A DNA stretch of 64,000 nt from Dioscorea cayenensis subsp. rotundata (Eukaryota; Streptophyta; Magnoliopsida; Dioscoreales; Dioscoreaceae). Of this stretch, positions 1-12,414 are shown piece by piece. A program made the position numbers and the translations under genes. The stretch's first letter is position 1. Every line of letters starts with the position of its first letter. The stretch is taken from positions 3,259,501-3,323,500 of the forward strand of contig NC_052474.1 of assembly GCF_009730915.1 (NCBI RefSeq), given 5' to 3'. The notes under the pieces are model-generated. The model saw only the letters and a program-made list of their open reading frames with translations, was not told the DNA's origin and ran no database searches.

Positions 1-1908
1 GATACTATAGCTGGTGGCATATGAATAGATAAATTCTCAATGCAAGTCTCAAGGTCTGAAGCAAGGATATCAAATCTTTTCCTCATAAACTCAACCAATG
101 GTATGATGACCATGTCATCTACCTTCTCCTTTCTCTTTTCATTCTCTATATATGTTTCATATAAAATAACACATTTCTGAAGAAATTCAATCATAGATGA
201 AATACAATTGTGCCATCCAGAGAGGGGAGCAAAGCACTTGGCAAGCTGGTCCACACGATAATCAACAAATATTTCACGAAGATCATCGTCTATCTTTAGT
301 CGGTCATTATTACCAAACAGAACAATGTCTCCCAATCTGCCTGCTTGTCTCCTATTCTTAACTAACTTCAAGAAACGTGAAGCTACTTCCACAATTGAGG
401 TGTTTGTAGGTGAACAGGTAACTACCCTGCGTTTCATTTTGAGGAGTATCCAAAGCAATTCAGTGATAGTTTTAGTTTTCCCAGTTCCAGGAGGCCCCCA
501 AATGAGCTTCACCGAATGCTTGTGGGAACACTGCATCTCCTTAATAGAGCTAACGATAGCATCTAATTGTGAATCATTTAGCTTAGAGCTCGCATTACAG
601 AAAGCTTCAGGTGCATGTTCAGAAATACAGAGATTGCAACCTTCTCTACTCTGCAATGACAAAACAAATGCAAGTTTGACAACTGATTCATGGAGAAACT
701 TTGCTTTCTTAGTTTAATGAAATTGAAATAACATTCATGAATGATGCGTAGTTACCAAACATTGCTCAGTCATAGAAGAGCTACTTATACATGAATAGAG
801 GAAAAGCAGTTGCAAACCATACCACAGCATCAGCAGACAAAACATGTTTCACAACATCCAAATTGCCTGACATGGAGTAAGCAGAACCAAGAGACTTCAG
901 AGACTTCCAAATTCGGCTGTTGGGCAACATATTCGACAAGACAACAGCATAGAGAGCTCCATCATCAAACTCAATTGCCTTTGGTGCTCGGACCTTAAAC
1001 CGTTTTGCAGATTCAACATCATCTTCAATTCCTTTAACAGAAACAAAAATGTAGTGAACTCCAAAACGGTTAAGGTCATCAACAAATTCAGGTCTGATAT
1101 TAGAGATAATTAGAATATCTCCTGGCAATAGCTTGTAATCTTCTTTGCTGCCACTGGCTGAAGCATTGTTCCAACCATGAATATAAATTTCATAGATGTT
1201 CTGCGGCTTTTGCCCATTTGAACTAGTTTCTTTAAAAGAAAGGATGTTAGAATGAGGTGCTCTATCAATTCTCTCCAATGCTGAGCATAAATCAAATCGA
1301 ACCTCTTCCATTAAAGGAAAAATGAATGATTCAGCATAATGTTTAACCGATTCGAAAGTCTCTGGGATCTCTTTCACCTAAAACAAGAAACAAAACAAAA
1401 TTTAACCAACAACATAAGACTAAACAATCAGTTTTTTGCCAATGGGACTTCATCAAAGGTTAGAATTTCTTCCATAACAAAGTAGCAGCAAAAAATTTTG
1501 CTTTCTTTTGTTTGCTTCAATGAAGAAGAACATGATGTATAATTATTAAGTAAATAAATATACATCATGTAAATCACTAAATGAAGAATGTCATGGTGGA
1601 TAATTTATGCAAAAGCAAGTGCAATACAAAGTATATCATTCAACAAACAATTGAAAACACAACGAAGAAATTTGTCATCTTTTTGTATGAACAAACTACT
1701 CCACCAGCACAGCACTCAGTAATAAGTTCCAATAAATTAACACAAAGAACAAACTTTTCTAATGATTTCATCCAAAACATAAGAACATGAAACAATTATG
1801 ATAAAGGCAGACCTCGTCCCGTAAGAGATCATGATTGAGTATGTCTTCCAGAGACCAAGAGAACACCAAGTCAATCAAGTCAACCTGGTCTTCAGGCACT
1901 TCCATCAT
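1..1908 (-). CDS. SEN1/UPF1-type superfamily 1 helicase, 5' part (3' end beyond window)
   Basis: Three exons read on the minus strand: 1908-1813, 1377-823 and 707 to the window edge, all joined in phase 0 at GT-AG sites. The first exon encodes 32 residues starting MMEVPEDQ; the second continues VKEIPETFESVKHY, a start typical of the plant SEN1-like helicases of the At1g65810 type. The third exon carries the Q-motif-like LNDSQLDAI and the Walker A motif GPPGTGKTKT, followed by CSPTNTSIVEVA (motif Ia region). Later helicase motifs, including DEAx, lie outside the window. The family comprises putative ATP-dependent RNA/DNA helicases, usually nuclear; the precise substrate of this subgroup is not known. 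Family assignment is firm; the cellular role is not. The donor after A-V at 823/822 was chosen over read-through to the stop near 781 because it keeps the frame into the Walker A exon. Confidence 0.9.
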
Positions 1909-4866
1909 CCCTCAAAGTCTCAAAACACCACCAACACCATGTGCTGAGCTACAAGCTTCACTCCATTTGATTCCTCCAAAACTTTAAAACAAGATAAAAA
2001 TGAGGACTTTCCACTTGCTTTCAAAAAGTTAGGGAGGAAAATTAACGACTAAGTTATTCGTGATCGTGATTCGTGAATGAATCACAACACTCTCGTACCA
2101 TTATTGAACTTTTGAAAAATCATACTCTTAATAAGAAAACACATAACAAAAAGTTAAAGAGAGTGAGATATATGTTATATATATATATATATATATTTAT
2201 TTATAATAGATTTGATGTTTTGGTAGCTGATGTTTGCATGTATATGGGATGGTATTGGGAAACGGAAAGACGGAAAGTTGGCAGGCACGTTCAACAGAGA
2301 AACGAGGTGACGTTTGGGCGCCATTCCCCCACTGCTTCCTTCCTGAGCAAGATTTTAAATCTTTTTCTATTTTATTTTTTCAATAACTTAAAAATCATAA
2401 TGATAATAATAAAGTCATAAAAAGCGCGCGTGCGCACACACACATATATATATATATATAGGGAAAACATAATCTAAGTAAGTCCCTAGATTTGAAATCT
2501 ATGGACGTTTTAAATCTAAGCCGTTGGATCATCATCCGATGGTTGATTGATTATATAAATATTGTACACTTTTTACTGTTCATGATCACTGTACATCACT
2601 GTAGAATGCAGTTTCTACTGTTTATAATGATAAGAGCCGTCAGATTTTCATTCGATAGCTACTATGGATATCCCTATATTTGAAATCTAAAAACGTCCCT
2701 AGATGATGGGTTCTCATATATATATATAATTTTTTTAAAATACACATAGCATAGATGTAGAAATAATATCTCAATATATTGGTACCCTCACCTAATAAGA
2801 GTTAACAATCAAACATACCCTCTTAACAGCATAGAAACATCATATTTAAAGAAGTAATAATTCTTTAAATAGTTCCTCTATTTTTTTCAAACTTATTTTT
2901 TTAATCTCTCACTTCAAAGTATATGAACTACAAAAAGTAAATTTGAAAAAGTAGATAAACTATTTAAGAAATTACACTTTCAGAGAACTTAATTAACAAA
3001 TTTTTATAATTATATAGTATAATTTTAGTTGATCTTAAAACTCTCTAATTTTAAAAATAATCTCAAAATCTTTGTTCACGTGAAAACATGAGGATTTTTT
3101 TTAAAAAAAATTGTGTTATTTAATTTTTTTAATATATTTGAAATGACCAAATGACTTTTAAGCTTTATTTCCCCACTGGTTCTCAGTGAGATTTAAAAAA
3201 AAAATTTAATTGTATCTTTTTAATAACTTAATTATTATAAATTGGACGAAATAAAATCATTTATACTAACAATTACAAATATTCTCCACCACCAGGAAGC
3301 ATGGCATCGATTCACTATCAAAATTGACAAATCACTGCCATTTCCAACAAACTTGCATCTATATATTTAGAAAATGGAGATTAGCAAAAAAAAAATTTAA
3401 TATAAAGTGGACGAACTACATCACTACACATGATCACATGATAATGTAAAAAACACATTAAAAATATACAAATATTTTTTAAATTATATAATACATTTTT
3501 ATTTTATATTCACTAAGATTTAATCTCTTATTACCCATAAAGTAAAAACTCTCGGATGCCAATAAATCAAAAATTATAAAAATTAATATATTTTTTTATG
3601 ACCGTTCTGAAAGTGGAGACCAAGCATATATCTAATTAATGTTATCATCCGCTAATGTGATTGTTTTTCTTTTTTAAAATTGTTTTTATTCTGTTATCTA
3701 TTTATTTACTTTACTTATTTGTCATACAACAATATCTATATATGAGGATGATTTATCTAACTTTTTATAAAAAATAAAATAAAATTAATAACAGTAAAAT
3801 ATGAGTGGGAAGACTGAAGTCTTGAATAAAGAGAACTCCCCCTTTCGCGCATGTACAATAAGCATCATCTGGAGCAATCGGATGTAGACGTTTTTTCTCT
3901 TTTTTTTATTTAAGAAAAAAAAGGGAATGAAGAGCAGTTCAACTCTGTGTGTGTGTGTGTGGAGAAACAGCAGTCACTTTTACCTCTATTATAATAATAA
4001 TAAAAAAAATTCTACAGTCATAAATTTTTATTTTTATTTTTACTTATATGTAATTTCACCGATACTATAATTTCATTTGTAGTAAATCAAATAATTTTTT
4101 AATGACTGATTAATCATTTATTAATTTAAAATCAAAATTAATTAAAATCTTTTAGATTTAGATTCCTCTCCTAAATAAATTCATATTTTCAAATTTTAAA
4201 AAAAATAATATTAAAAAAAACTATAAAGTGGACAAACCACTCACCTCAGTCAATGTTGTTGTCTCTACCTCTTACTTAACAAAAGAATAAATTGTCATCC
4301 ATTTAATATACAGGCGATAAATATTAAAAATCATTATCGAGCTTGTTATATGATTTATATATCACAATTTATTATTTTGCATTATTTTTCATTTAAAGGA
4401 GTTTTTCCCTCACCCGGTAAAAGATGTTCAAATTAATTATTGATCCCTTAATTCATTTCTCTACAGATTTTAACCTGGTTTTTGTGTATAAATATATATT
4501 CTCAATCATGGATTCTAATGATTTATATTACCTTGTTATAAAATTTTCCCATAAATACAAATTCATGTTCATCGTTTACCTTGTTGAATAGGATGCACAA
4601 ATATCACAAAACAAGAGATTAAAATCACAGTAAAATACTAATTTCGTGCAAATTAAAAAAATGAAAAATTACCATAAATATTGAAACAATTAAACAAATC
4701 AAAGGAGAGACGGAAAGATTTATATGAGTTATGATCTGCAATCATATGCCAACTTACATTCACCATACAACTACTAGCAATTTGATTGATATGGTTGCAA
4801 ATGATGAACTAAAAATAAAAAGGTTTAATTCTTCCATCCAGATAGCACCAGGCTATGAATAAATCC
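1909..4866. other. AT-rich intergenic stretch
   Basis: No convincing coding sequence. It holds the promoter side of the helicase gene, TA and CA/TA microsatellites (around 2171-2194 and 2428-2460), a short (GT)n near 3946-3960, poly-A/T tracts and one MITE-like inverted repeat, listed separately. Confidence 0.6.
2461..2722. mobile_element. Candidate MITE between TA-repeat flanks
   Basis: The two ends, each about 45-50 bases, are imperfect inverted copies of one another. Both contain a short GGACGTTTT-like block and a TAGATTT-AAAT block. The interior carries a small palindrome around the CCGTTGGATCATCATCCGATGG region (2520-2542). Both flanks are TATATATA, so a TA-type target duplication is possible but cannot be proven. 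No coding sequence is present. Superfamily not assigned. Confidence 0.4.
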
Positions 4867-7282
4867 TCACAATGCTTGCTCTTTGATATGCTTCTTTTTA
4901 TGCAGCTTCTGTTGCAGTGAAGGCTTTTGTGTATCCGAGGGCAGGACCGAAGAACTCTCTTGAAGGACTGGTTGTGGCTCTTCAGGCAGTGTCGAAACAA
5001 GAAACTTCTTGCTGGAACCATGGTGATTACAGAACAGCTTCAGCATTTCCCTTCCCCTCATCCATTTCAGCATGATCTTCATATGAGTTTTGCTATTCAC
5101 GCCATTAATACCAGCTTCCTGTTCCAAAGAAAATTTATTGGGCAGTGACTTTCGCACAGTTCACTGTAGATTTTGCATCTTTGAATTGAATAAGTCTGAA
5201 CAATAAGAACATAAGTGAAAATTTTCACAACAATTCTGAATGTTCAATTGTCTGATAAATTGATCAGGAATGACTATCAGTGTGTAGAAAAGTATGGAAA
5301 GATCTAAAATTTGTAAAAGTGTTTCAGGGTATAACAGTCGAAAGATGAATTCATTTTAGTGTCCCTAAAGAAGAGAATCATCATGGTTAAATCATATTCA
5401 CCACAAGGCAACTGGCTTGGATGAAGCAGGGCTGAAAATTCTTCTGATATGGTAGTGACTTTAGAACACAAAAACGTATTTCAAAATAACTTCTCAGCAT
5501 GTCCGACTGGAGGTAACCAACTCATCCAACCAAAATAAATCTAACCACAGTTTCCACTCTCTACAAGCAAGTTGTTAGCTTAAGTTACAGCAACATGATA
5601 AAAGTTCACAGCTCAACCTTTTCACAATTTTTATATACTCTCCAACATGTGTAAGTTTACATAAGTATCATGTACAAAATCAGCCATACATACTCACCTT
5701 CAAAGTTCTAAACATGCACTCTTCTTACAATTATGAGGTTAGCTAAAATTCATCAAATTTCCAGTTCATGCATCCGTTTATGTTATATTCCTTTTTAGTG
5801 AAATACAGCACTTAACTCAATAACCATGCAACACGGATTAAACTCGATATGGTATCTCCTTCTAGAGCCATCAAACTATCATCTGATGAATAAACTCAAT
5901 ATGGATTAAAGAACAATTCCCTTGCACTAGGATATCTTCCAGTGTGTAAACATAGATAACTACTTGAGTGCCAGAATCATTCATGTGCAAAATAGACTGA
6001 ATAAGGAATATGCTCTCGTATTACCCCCCTTCAAACGTTGGGCTGGGATTGGATATAGTGAAGGTAGACACATAATCCTTTACCCAGTTTATTCTGTTAA
6101 AGGCGTCAGCATTTTAATGTGTATGTTTGGATGACATCCTGCTCACTCTTTGACTACGCTAAAACGTACACTATAACAGTGTCATAGTGTCATAGTGTCG
6201 TAGAATCTTAAAATGGACAATCTAGAAACCAGGAAAACATGGTTAATAGACAAAGATTAGAAGTTACTGTAGATTATTTCAAAAGCTAAGAATTATCTAC
6301 ACAGATTATAGATTCATGGTAACATTCAACATTTGCCACACAAAGCCATGATGTTTGAATTCTTCTAGCTGAATTTGCTTAGGTTACCAGTCTACATCTT
6401 CGATATCCTCTTTTGTTTAATAACCCCATTCTTAAGTTCTTAACCTTCACTAGATTTTTCTGTGTTCTTGCTTGTTCTAAAGTTTACCTTTCTTATTTTG
6501 AAATCCACTACATACCTTACCTTTCCTTAATTCAGGATAGCAAACTTCATGAAACTTTTCAGCTCAAACAATTTTCTTCTTTATGTTCCAAATCAAGTCA
6601 CAAGTAGACAAAATTCTAGGGTTTACCTTGGTAATAAACTCTAATAATGCAACATGAGACTTCTACAATTTGCTACCAAGGCCAGCCCATGACACAGACT
6701 TCCCAACCAGCAAAACATCCAGAGAAGTTTATCCCATCATCTTGAATCCCATGACACCCAACACAACCCTAAACCCTAAACCCAACATCACAACAGTGCA
6801 AAATTCCCTTCTTGATAAAATATAACCAGGCAGATTGCAGAATCTCTGGGTAAATTTCTTGCTCTTATTTACAAATAAAGAAAGCAAATGAGAATTTTGA
6901 TGACCAAAAAATTCCCCTGACATTGAAGCTAATCAAGATGAACCAAAACCATTTACTTAGGCATCAACTGACAACTCATTGAACTCACAACAAAAGAAAG
7001 AAATTAACAGAGGAGAAGTAGGATCAAAACGAAGAAAGAGAGAAAAGAGTATACCTTGACGAGATTCCAGGTGTTGGAGACGGTGAGAGGACCATGATCT
7101 TTGATGATCTGGTAGAGATCATTGGCGATGACCTTGGCCTCCTCTCGTGGAACCTTGGGATTGATCTTCCTCACATTCTCTGCTCTCTTTCTCGAGAAGT
7201 GCCTCGCCGCTATCTTCATCAAGCTCGCCGCAACGCCATCAGCGCCGCCGCCGCCGCCGCCGCCGCGACGAAACAGCATCAT
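4867..7282 (-). CDS. Small conserved plant protein with a winged-helix-like core, probably organellar
   Basis: Two exons: 7282-7055 (76 codons) and 5118-4867 (83 codons plus stop), phase 0, separated by a 1.94-kb intron; total 159 residues. The N-terminus MMLFRRGGGGGGG is basic, has a glycine run encoded by a GGC repeat, and could be part of a mitochondrial presequence. The core runs from KINPKVPREEAKVIAND to WMRGREMLKLFCN and crosses the exon junction as TWNLVK|EAGINGVNSKTHMK; its helix-turn-helix pattern with a short basic wing resembles a winged helix. The C-terminus is a lysine-rich tail. I recognise this as a conserved plant family but cannot name a function; a plant-specific mitochondrial ribosomal or nucleic-acid-binding role is a guess. 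Confidence 0.8.
6765..6783. promoter_or_regulatory. Telo-box-like repeat in intron
   Basis: About two and a half units of AACCCTA in the long intron of the small conserved gene. Plant telo-boxes are common near the 5' ends of genes for the translation machinery and organelle biogenesis. It may be regulatory or a chance short interstitial telomere-like repeat. Confidence 0.35.
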
Positions 7283-8467
7283 TTTGCAAAGCTGTGGGTT
7301 CTTCTCGCCCTCGGTGACAACCTAAAGCGGTTGAACCAGATGCCATAATGGGTGCGCTGTTTTAGGTTTTCGCTCCACCCGATAATTTTTAGAATTTTTT
7401 TAAACCCTTTTTTTTCTAAACAAATTATTCTGCAAAATAAGAAGAAGAAAAAGGCAACGAGAATGGGAAGCGAAATTAAATTTATCAAATATATTTTAAT
7501 TACCAATTAATGTGGTTTATAAGAAGCCAAAGAGGTTATAGAAATTGACACAATATTAATTTATTTTATTTTTTTATTTTTATTTTTTTTTGTGTTTGTC
7601 AAAACTGATGAAGATGATTAGGAGACCCAACTTTAATAAAAATTCACCGCTAACTATTAGAGAAGGTTAAAATATTAAAATTAGCTATGCTACAGAAGAG
7701 TTTTTGGTTCAATGATATTGTCATCACTGTAAAAAAAACTTAAAATTGTGGGACCTGCATTATTTGGGTTCAAAAAATATTGATCTGACCTTTAATAGAA
7801 CATATGCTTATCGTATTTTGTTAATTTAAAAAAAATAATATGCTAAAGAAACTAGTGATTTATTTATTTATTTATTTTTAGATGTGTAAGATTAAATTAC
7901 TTGTTTGATACGATCATTCACCATCTTGTAAACAAACATGTTTATGAGCTCTTTCACAATCCCTGATTGATCTTAAAAAATAATAACAATTAAATAATAA
8001 ATCATCAGTCAGGTCTAAAACAATAAACTTTGCATTGTTCAAAGCCTGTTTGTCTGTTCTCCTCTATTCTTTTGCTACCAAAATTTCAATTATAACACTT
8101 GCATGATTTAACTACACCAAAACCCAATGGAACCAACAGAAAACTATATATATATATATATATATATCTCACCAGCTAAGCTTTGATGCATTCAGAGTTG
8201 AATTAATAATCACCAGAAATGGCTGCAATTCCGAAAGGTCAATCCTTTCCTTCCCAGTGGAGGAATGCAGTTCATCATGACCATATTGTATTCAAGTAAT
8301 CATTCAGACTTCAGAAATAGATATGTAAATCTTTAATAACATCCCATGTTATTTTTCTGCAGAAATAATAACAACTTGAATAATCTCTAACTGACATGAA
8401 TTTTTTTTTTTTCTGCTAATGCTGGAAAACAAAATTACACACCAGTAAAGACTGAATCAGAAATATT
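7283..8467. other. AT-rich intergenic stretch
   Basis: Promoter side of the small conserved gene on the left and 3' flank of the UNC93-like gene on the right. It includes a (TA)n tract at about 8146-8167 and poly-T tracts. No gene seen. Confidence 0.6.
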
Positions 8468-9991
8468 TCAAGCAGGCAATGCAAGTTCACTGCCATTCTC
8501 TATGACACCGATGCCTGCCGGAGATGAGACAGATGGCTTCTCAGTCTTGCTTTCAATATTCAAGGTGGTTATGTTATCATCCTTCACAGCCAGTATCACC
8601 AACACCACCAGCAAAGGATAGCTTATGGTAGTAAGAGACCAATTCACTACCAATTGTGTCACCAATGGCACCTTATGTGTATCAATCTGCCAAGCTACAG
8701 CACCACCAGCACTCTGCACACCCTTATAGAATCCACTATACCTGTAAATACTTCAAAAGTTTAAACAAATATTAATCTGAATATATTATCAACATGAAGA
8801 GTTATACCTGCTGAGAGTCTCAGAATCATCAGCCAATGCCCCAATGATCCAATAACACAAGCTCTGGAACATAGCATCAAGCAAGCCATACGAGAAGTAC
8901 AAGATGAAGGGGCCGGCGAAAGCAGAGTCCTTAAAATCGAGTTTTTTTGATAACTCTCCATCATTATACCTCAACTGGTTTGCGAGCCCCCCAGCCCAAA
9001 TGGCGGTGCTGAGAACAGAGACAACGGCAATACCGACGAAGCCCCGGAGTCTCCTGCTGCTAAAGCTGAAGTCTAGCAGATAGCCAAGGCCAAGAGAGCC
9101 AATCATCTGAGCTCCCCAGTAGAAGACATTGTTAAGGCCACTGGTCCTGAGGTTGAAGAGCTTGCCATTGACATTGTTGAACTGGTAGCTGTAGAAGAAG
9201 TTGCTGGCCCAGGCTGCAGGCACGATGAGTAGCATTTTCCAGTTGGTGAAGAGCCGGAGAATCTCCAACGCCTCAGTGGCAGCACTGGAGTACTTCACAG
9301 TGGCGACACGGTAGCCGTCATCTCGAATGACTTGGTTTGGTGGCAGAATGACAAGTGAGAGAACGGTGCCTAATGCCATGAAGGCCATGAAAGCAATGTA
9401 GGTGCCGTCATTAACGGATGTGGCGGAAGTCCTGTGGTAGTTGAGAATGAAGGGGATAAGGCCGCCAATGACACCGCCTAAGTTGAAGATGCTCCAGAAG
9501 ATGGAGATGAATGTGCCTTTCCGGTGAGGAGGGGGATAGGAGGTCATGATAGCTCCTTGGCCGGACCAGAGTAAGCCGGCGCCGATGCCAAGGATAGCAC
9601 CAGAGATTATGACGAAGAGCTGATGCTGGTGGTGGTTGTAGTAGAGGAAGGAGCCGGCGTAGAGGACGAAGGTGGAGCAGCCGGAGAGGAGAGTGAGGCG
9701 GGGACCAAGGAGGTTGTAGAAGCCGCCACCGAGGACGCCGAAGATGGCAAAAGTGGTGTAGAGCGCAGTGTTGGCATTGTTGGCTGCTGTGTGATCGAGC
9801 TGGCCTCCGCCGCCCATGCCGGAGAGGGCGTTGAACATGCCCGGACAGCAGAAGCAGACAACACCTATGAGAGAGACTTGGATAAGAGGGGAGTTGAGGC
9901 GGAGGCCCGGGGAGGGAGGAGGTGTTTGGTCTTGGTTCTCTTGTTCCGGCACCACCGCCATTGCTCCGCCGCCACCGGAACCCCACCCCAT
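8468..9991 (-). CDS. UNC93-like MFS-type membrane protein
   Basis: Two exons: 9991-8808 and 8741-8468, split within an arginine codon by a 66-base intron; 485 residues. The N-terminus is a hydrophilic, proline-rich cytosolic stretch (about residues 1-35), followed by roughly eleven hydrophobic segments spread from about residue 36 to 450. Signature stretches include CFCCPGMFNALSGMGGGGQ, GAGLLWSGQGAIM and FNLGGVIGGLIPF, characteristic of the plant UNC93-like 1/2 group (Arabidopsis At1g18000/At1g18010). The second exon gives YSGFYKGVQSAGGAVAWQID and a short cytosolic tail. UNC93 proteins resemble major facilitator transporters; in animals they regulate channels or receptors, and one Arabidopsis relative is linked to potassium and ABA responses. 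No substrate can be read from the sequence. The ATG at 9991 is the first in frame; the next, MAVVPEQE, is 10 codons later. Confidence 0.93.
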
Positions 9992-11139
9992 TGCTCCTTT
10001 TCTCCTTCTCTTTGTCTGTTGGTTTGGATGATGTTTGGTAGTGTTAGTTTAAATAGGGGGATGGCGGGAGAGGAGGAACGGCAAACTTGGAGGGAAAGAG
10101 TTTTTTAAATGTTTGTAATGTGTTGTATTAGAGGTTTTTTTTTTTTTAATTAAAATTAAGGCAAAGGGCAAATGGGGTGTGCCTGTTGCTCCAAGGCAAG
10201 TTGGTGGGGTGTCAGTATTGGATTTGTATGCTTGGATAGACTTGTTCGTGGCTCATGATCTTAAAACATGTTGCTCGGTCTTTCTGTAGACTTTGATATT
10301 AGATGTGGAAAAAATAAGTTCGTCTCCTCATCGCCTGCCAAATGGAAGCAATGTTTCATGGAAATATAGAGCTTAGTTAATTAGTATATATATGTATTCC
10401 AACTTATGCCACTTCTCTTTCTTCACATCATCAAGTCGTATTTTATCCCATAAGCTTTGACAGTTATTAAAGACGTTCATTATTATTTTTCTTAGCCATC
10501 CAAAAACCCACATTGCCACCCATAATATATTCCACTGTATTCTTGCTTTCAATACCAAAGAATGAAGTTGTCCCGGTAGCGATCAAATTTTGATATGAAA
10601 ATAATTTTTTTTTAAACTATTCACTGTCTAAATGGAAATTTGCTAGCACAAATTACAAACTAACTTGACTGGCCAAAAGGACAGGATCCTAACCGCCCGA
10701 CAAATTGATTTGAAACTCGCACTGAGACATGCAGCAACAAACCCTTGAAAAAATTACCTAGTTAAGTTAAAAGGCCAGTAATCAAACACAGTCCGAGCAA
10801 TCATAATATTACATAGCACCTAGAAATGTTACAGGTCATACATTTTGGAATCCAAGCGCAGTCCCATAACCGTAGAATTCGTAAGCAATGCTTCTTTGAG
10901 CTCTTGGAAAGTATAAACTTTATGTAGCACAGAAATAGGACAACTTCCGATCATGTTATATCTACAGTTGCAATTAAGCAGTAACAACACAAATTGAAAC
11001 AGACTCATAATAATTTACAGAGATCATGATAGCGAATATATCCCCTGCTGAAGAAACTAATTGCTCTGCAAGTAATAGAAAAACGCTGACAGCACTTATA
11101 GTGCTCCACTTCTTTGAGAACATTTGACCAGAAAAGGTT
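9992..11139. other. Intergenic stretch with a possible LINE remnant
   Basis: Holds the UNC93 promoter side and the 3' flank of the GIL1-like gene. A (T)n run lies at about 10137-10148. A minus-strand fragment at 10373-10558 weakly resembles the C-terminal end of plant LINE proteins. Confidence 0.5.
10373..10558 (-). mobile_element. Possible degenerate LINE 3'-end fragment
   Basis: The minus strand reads WNILWVAMWVFGWLRKIIMN followed by VFNN. This recalls the W-x-x-A-x-W-x-I-W-x-x-R-N-x-x-I-F pattern found after the zf-RVT domain in plant L1-type elements. It is short and diverged, with no target duplication or tail seen, so it is only a tentative call. Confidence 0.3.
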
Positions 11140-12414
11140 TCAATCAACACACTTCGCACCAGAAAGGTAGACTTGGGATTGGATGACATTGGCCCCGATC
11201 ATAAAACCTGGCATTACCATAAGACCAACCTTTGGCTTCTGATCTCCCTCACCAAGAACTATGTTCTTCACCACACTCTCCATGTAAACCTCTGAGAATT
11301 CAGCTCCATTCTTCACCTGGAAAACCTTTACTGTTGGATCAAAAGAATATGCTAGCCTGTGCAACATCCAGATAGATTTGGCCAGCTTCAGAAATGCCTG
11401 GTAGAAAGGTGTCCTTGGATGGCCACCGCTCAAAACATAGTTTCTCTGATCCAGATTCCCAAAGAATGAGTTCTCCATCTTTGAGTGCACAATCAAGAGG
11501 TACTTGCTCCGGCAAAATTTCCCAAAAACTGAATCTGGATTTTGACTGAGAATATCCAGTGGATCCATGGCTCTTACAGCCAGAAACTGATGAAAGAAAC
11601 CCTCATTGGACACAGTGAGATCACCAGCCTCAACAGAGAAACTCTCTTCATGGAATCCACTAAAGATCCTCTGGCAAATGTGTGATTCAAATGCATACTT
11701 CTTGTGAGCCCTCTTTGCATAAATAACTGCAGGTTCAATTGAGTTGGCTGCTGCATCAAGGTCCCACCCAGCAGCTTTCATCATGTTTATCAAAGGTTTA
11801 GAGAAATCATGTATGGATTTATATGCTGCATCCACAGCAGAGCAGAAGAGGTTTGGTGTTAGTTCAATGGAGAAGAAATTATTTTCCTCTTCAGAGTCTT
11901 CTTGATCCTTGTTCAGCAAACCCCTCTGCTTGAGTTTCTTTTCAAGCTTTAACTTCCTCTGGCTCGACTCTTGGATCTGTTGCTGTAACTCGACAATCTC
12001 AGAGTCTTTAGTCTGAATTTGGGTCTGAAATTTTTTTACCATGACCTCGTAGGTTTTCAACAAATTCTGTTGTTCCTGAATTTCTGTAGCTAGACGGGAG
12101 TCCTGAGGCGATGAAGATGCTGGTTTGGGATTGCTCTCCCTGTATGAATGCTTTAGTTCAGAGAGCTTCATAAGCTCCTGGATAACAAGTTTATCAGCAG
12201 CCTGAATCTTTTCTGGATCATATGGAGTATGAGCATCCTGAAGCTGGATGTAAGCTGTTTTCAAGGAGGAAATATTGTTGAAAATTTGCAATATTAGTGC
12301 TTCAATAGAGTCCTTTTTCTGATTCATGCTCATGCTTTCTTCTACAGGTTGAGGATATACTTTCTGATTGTTGTTATCATGGTTTTGTGTTTCTTTTGGT
12401 CCTGTGCGGATCAT
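11140..12414 (-). CDS. DUF641 / GIL1-IRKI family protein
   Basis: One uninterrupted coding exon of 424 residues starting MIRTGPKETQ. The N-terminal DUF641 region (about residues 30-115) carries the typical KDSIEALILQIFNNISSLK and AADKLVIQELMKLSELK. A glutamine/lysine-rich coiled coil follows at about 115-170. The C-terminal GIL1-type region contains AVDAAYKSIHDFSKPLINMM, FCRSKYLLIVHSKMENSFFG and the terminal VGLMVMPGFMIG, with the usual cysteine near the end. Relatives are GIL1 (gravitropism in light), IRK-interacting protein and UNE1, plant signalling proteins without known catalytic activity. The start was chosen because it is the first ATG after a strong acceptor at 12457/12456; the in-frame codons upstream have no ATG. 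Confidence 0.92.
   Translation of the reverse strand: MIRTGPKETQNHDNNNQKVYPQPVEESMSMNQKKDSIEALILQIFNNISSLKTAYIQLQDAHTPYDPEKIQAADKLVIQELMKLSELKHSYRESNPKPASSSPQDSRLATEIQEQQNLLKTYEVMVKKFQTQIQTKDSEIVELQQQIQESSQRKLKLEKKLKQRGLLNKDQEDSEEENNFFSIELTPNLFCSAVDAAYKSIHDFSKPLINMMKAAGWDLDAAANSIEPAVIYAKRAHKKYAFESHICQRIFSGFHEESFSVEAGDLTVSNEGFFHQFLAVRAMDPLDILSQNPDSVFGKFCRSKYLLIVHSKMENSFFGNLDQRNYVLSGGHPRTPFYQAFLKLAKSIWMLHRLAYSFDPTVKVFQVKNGAEFSEVYMESVVKNIVLGEGDQKPKVGLMVMPGFMIGANVIQSQVYLSGAKCVD

Noticed and set aside
2073-2420. 115-codon plus-strand frame
   Set aside because: It runs through a TA microsatellite (YIYIYIFIY) and has no family resemblance.
6765-6783. Interstitial telomere
   Set aside because: Only about two and a half units; better described as a telo-box-like motif.
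9623-10108. Long plus-strand reading frame opposite the UNC93-like gene
   Set aside because: It mirrors GC-rich coding sequence of the minus-strand gene and has no recognisable domain.
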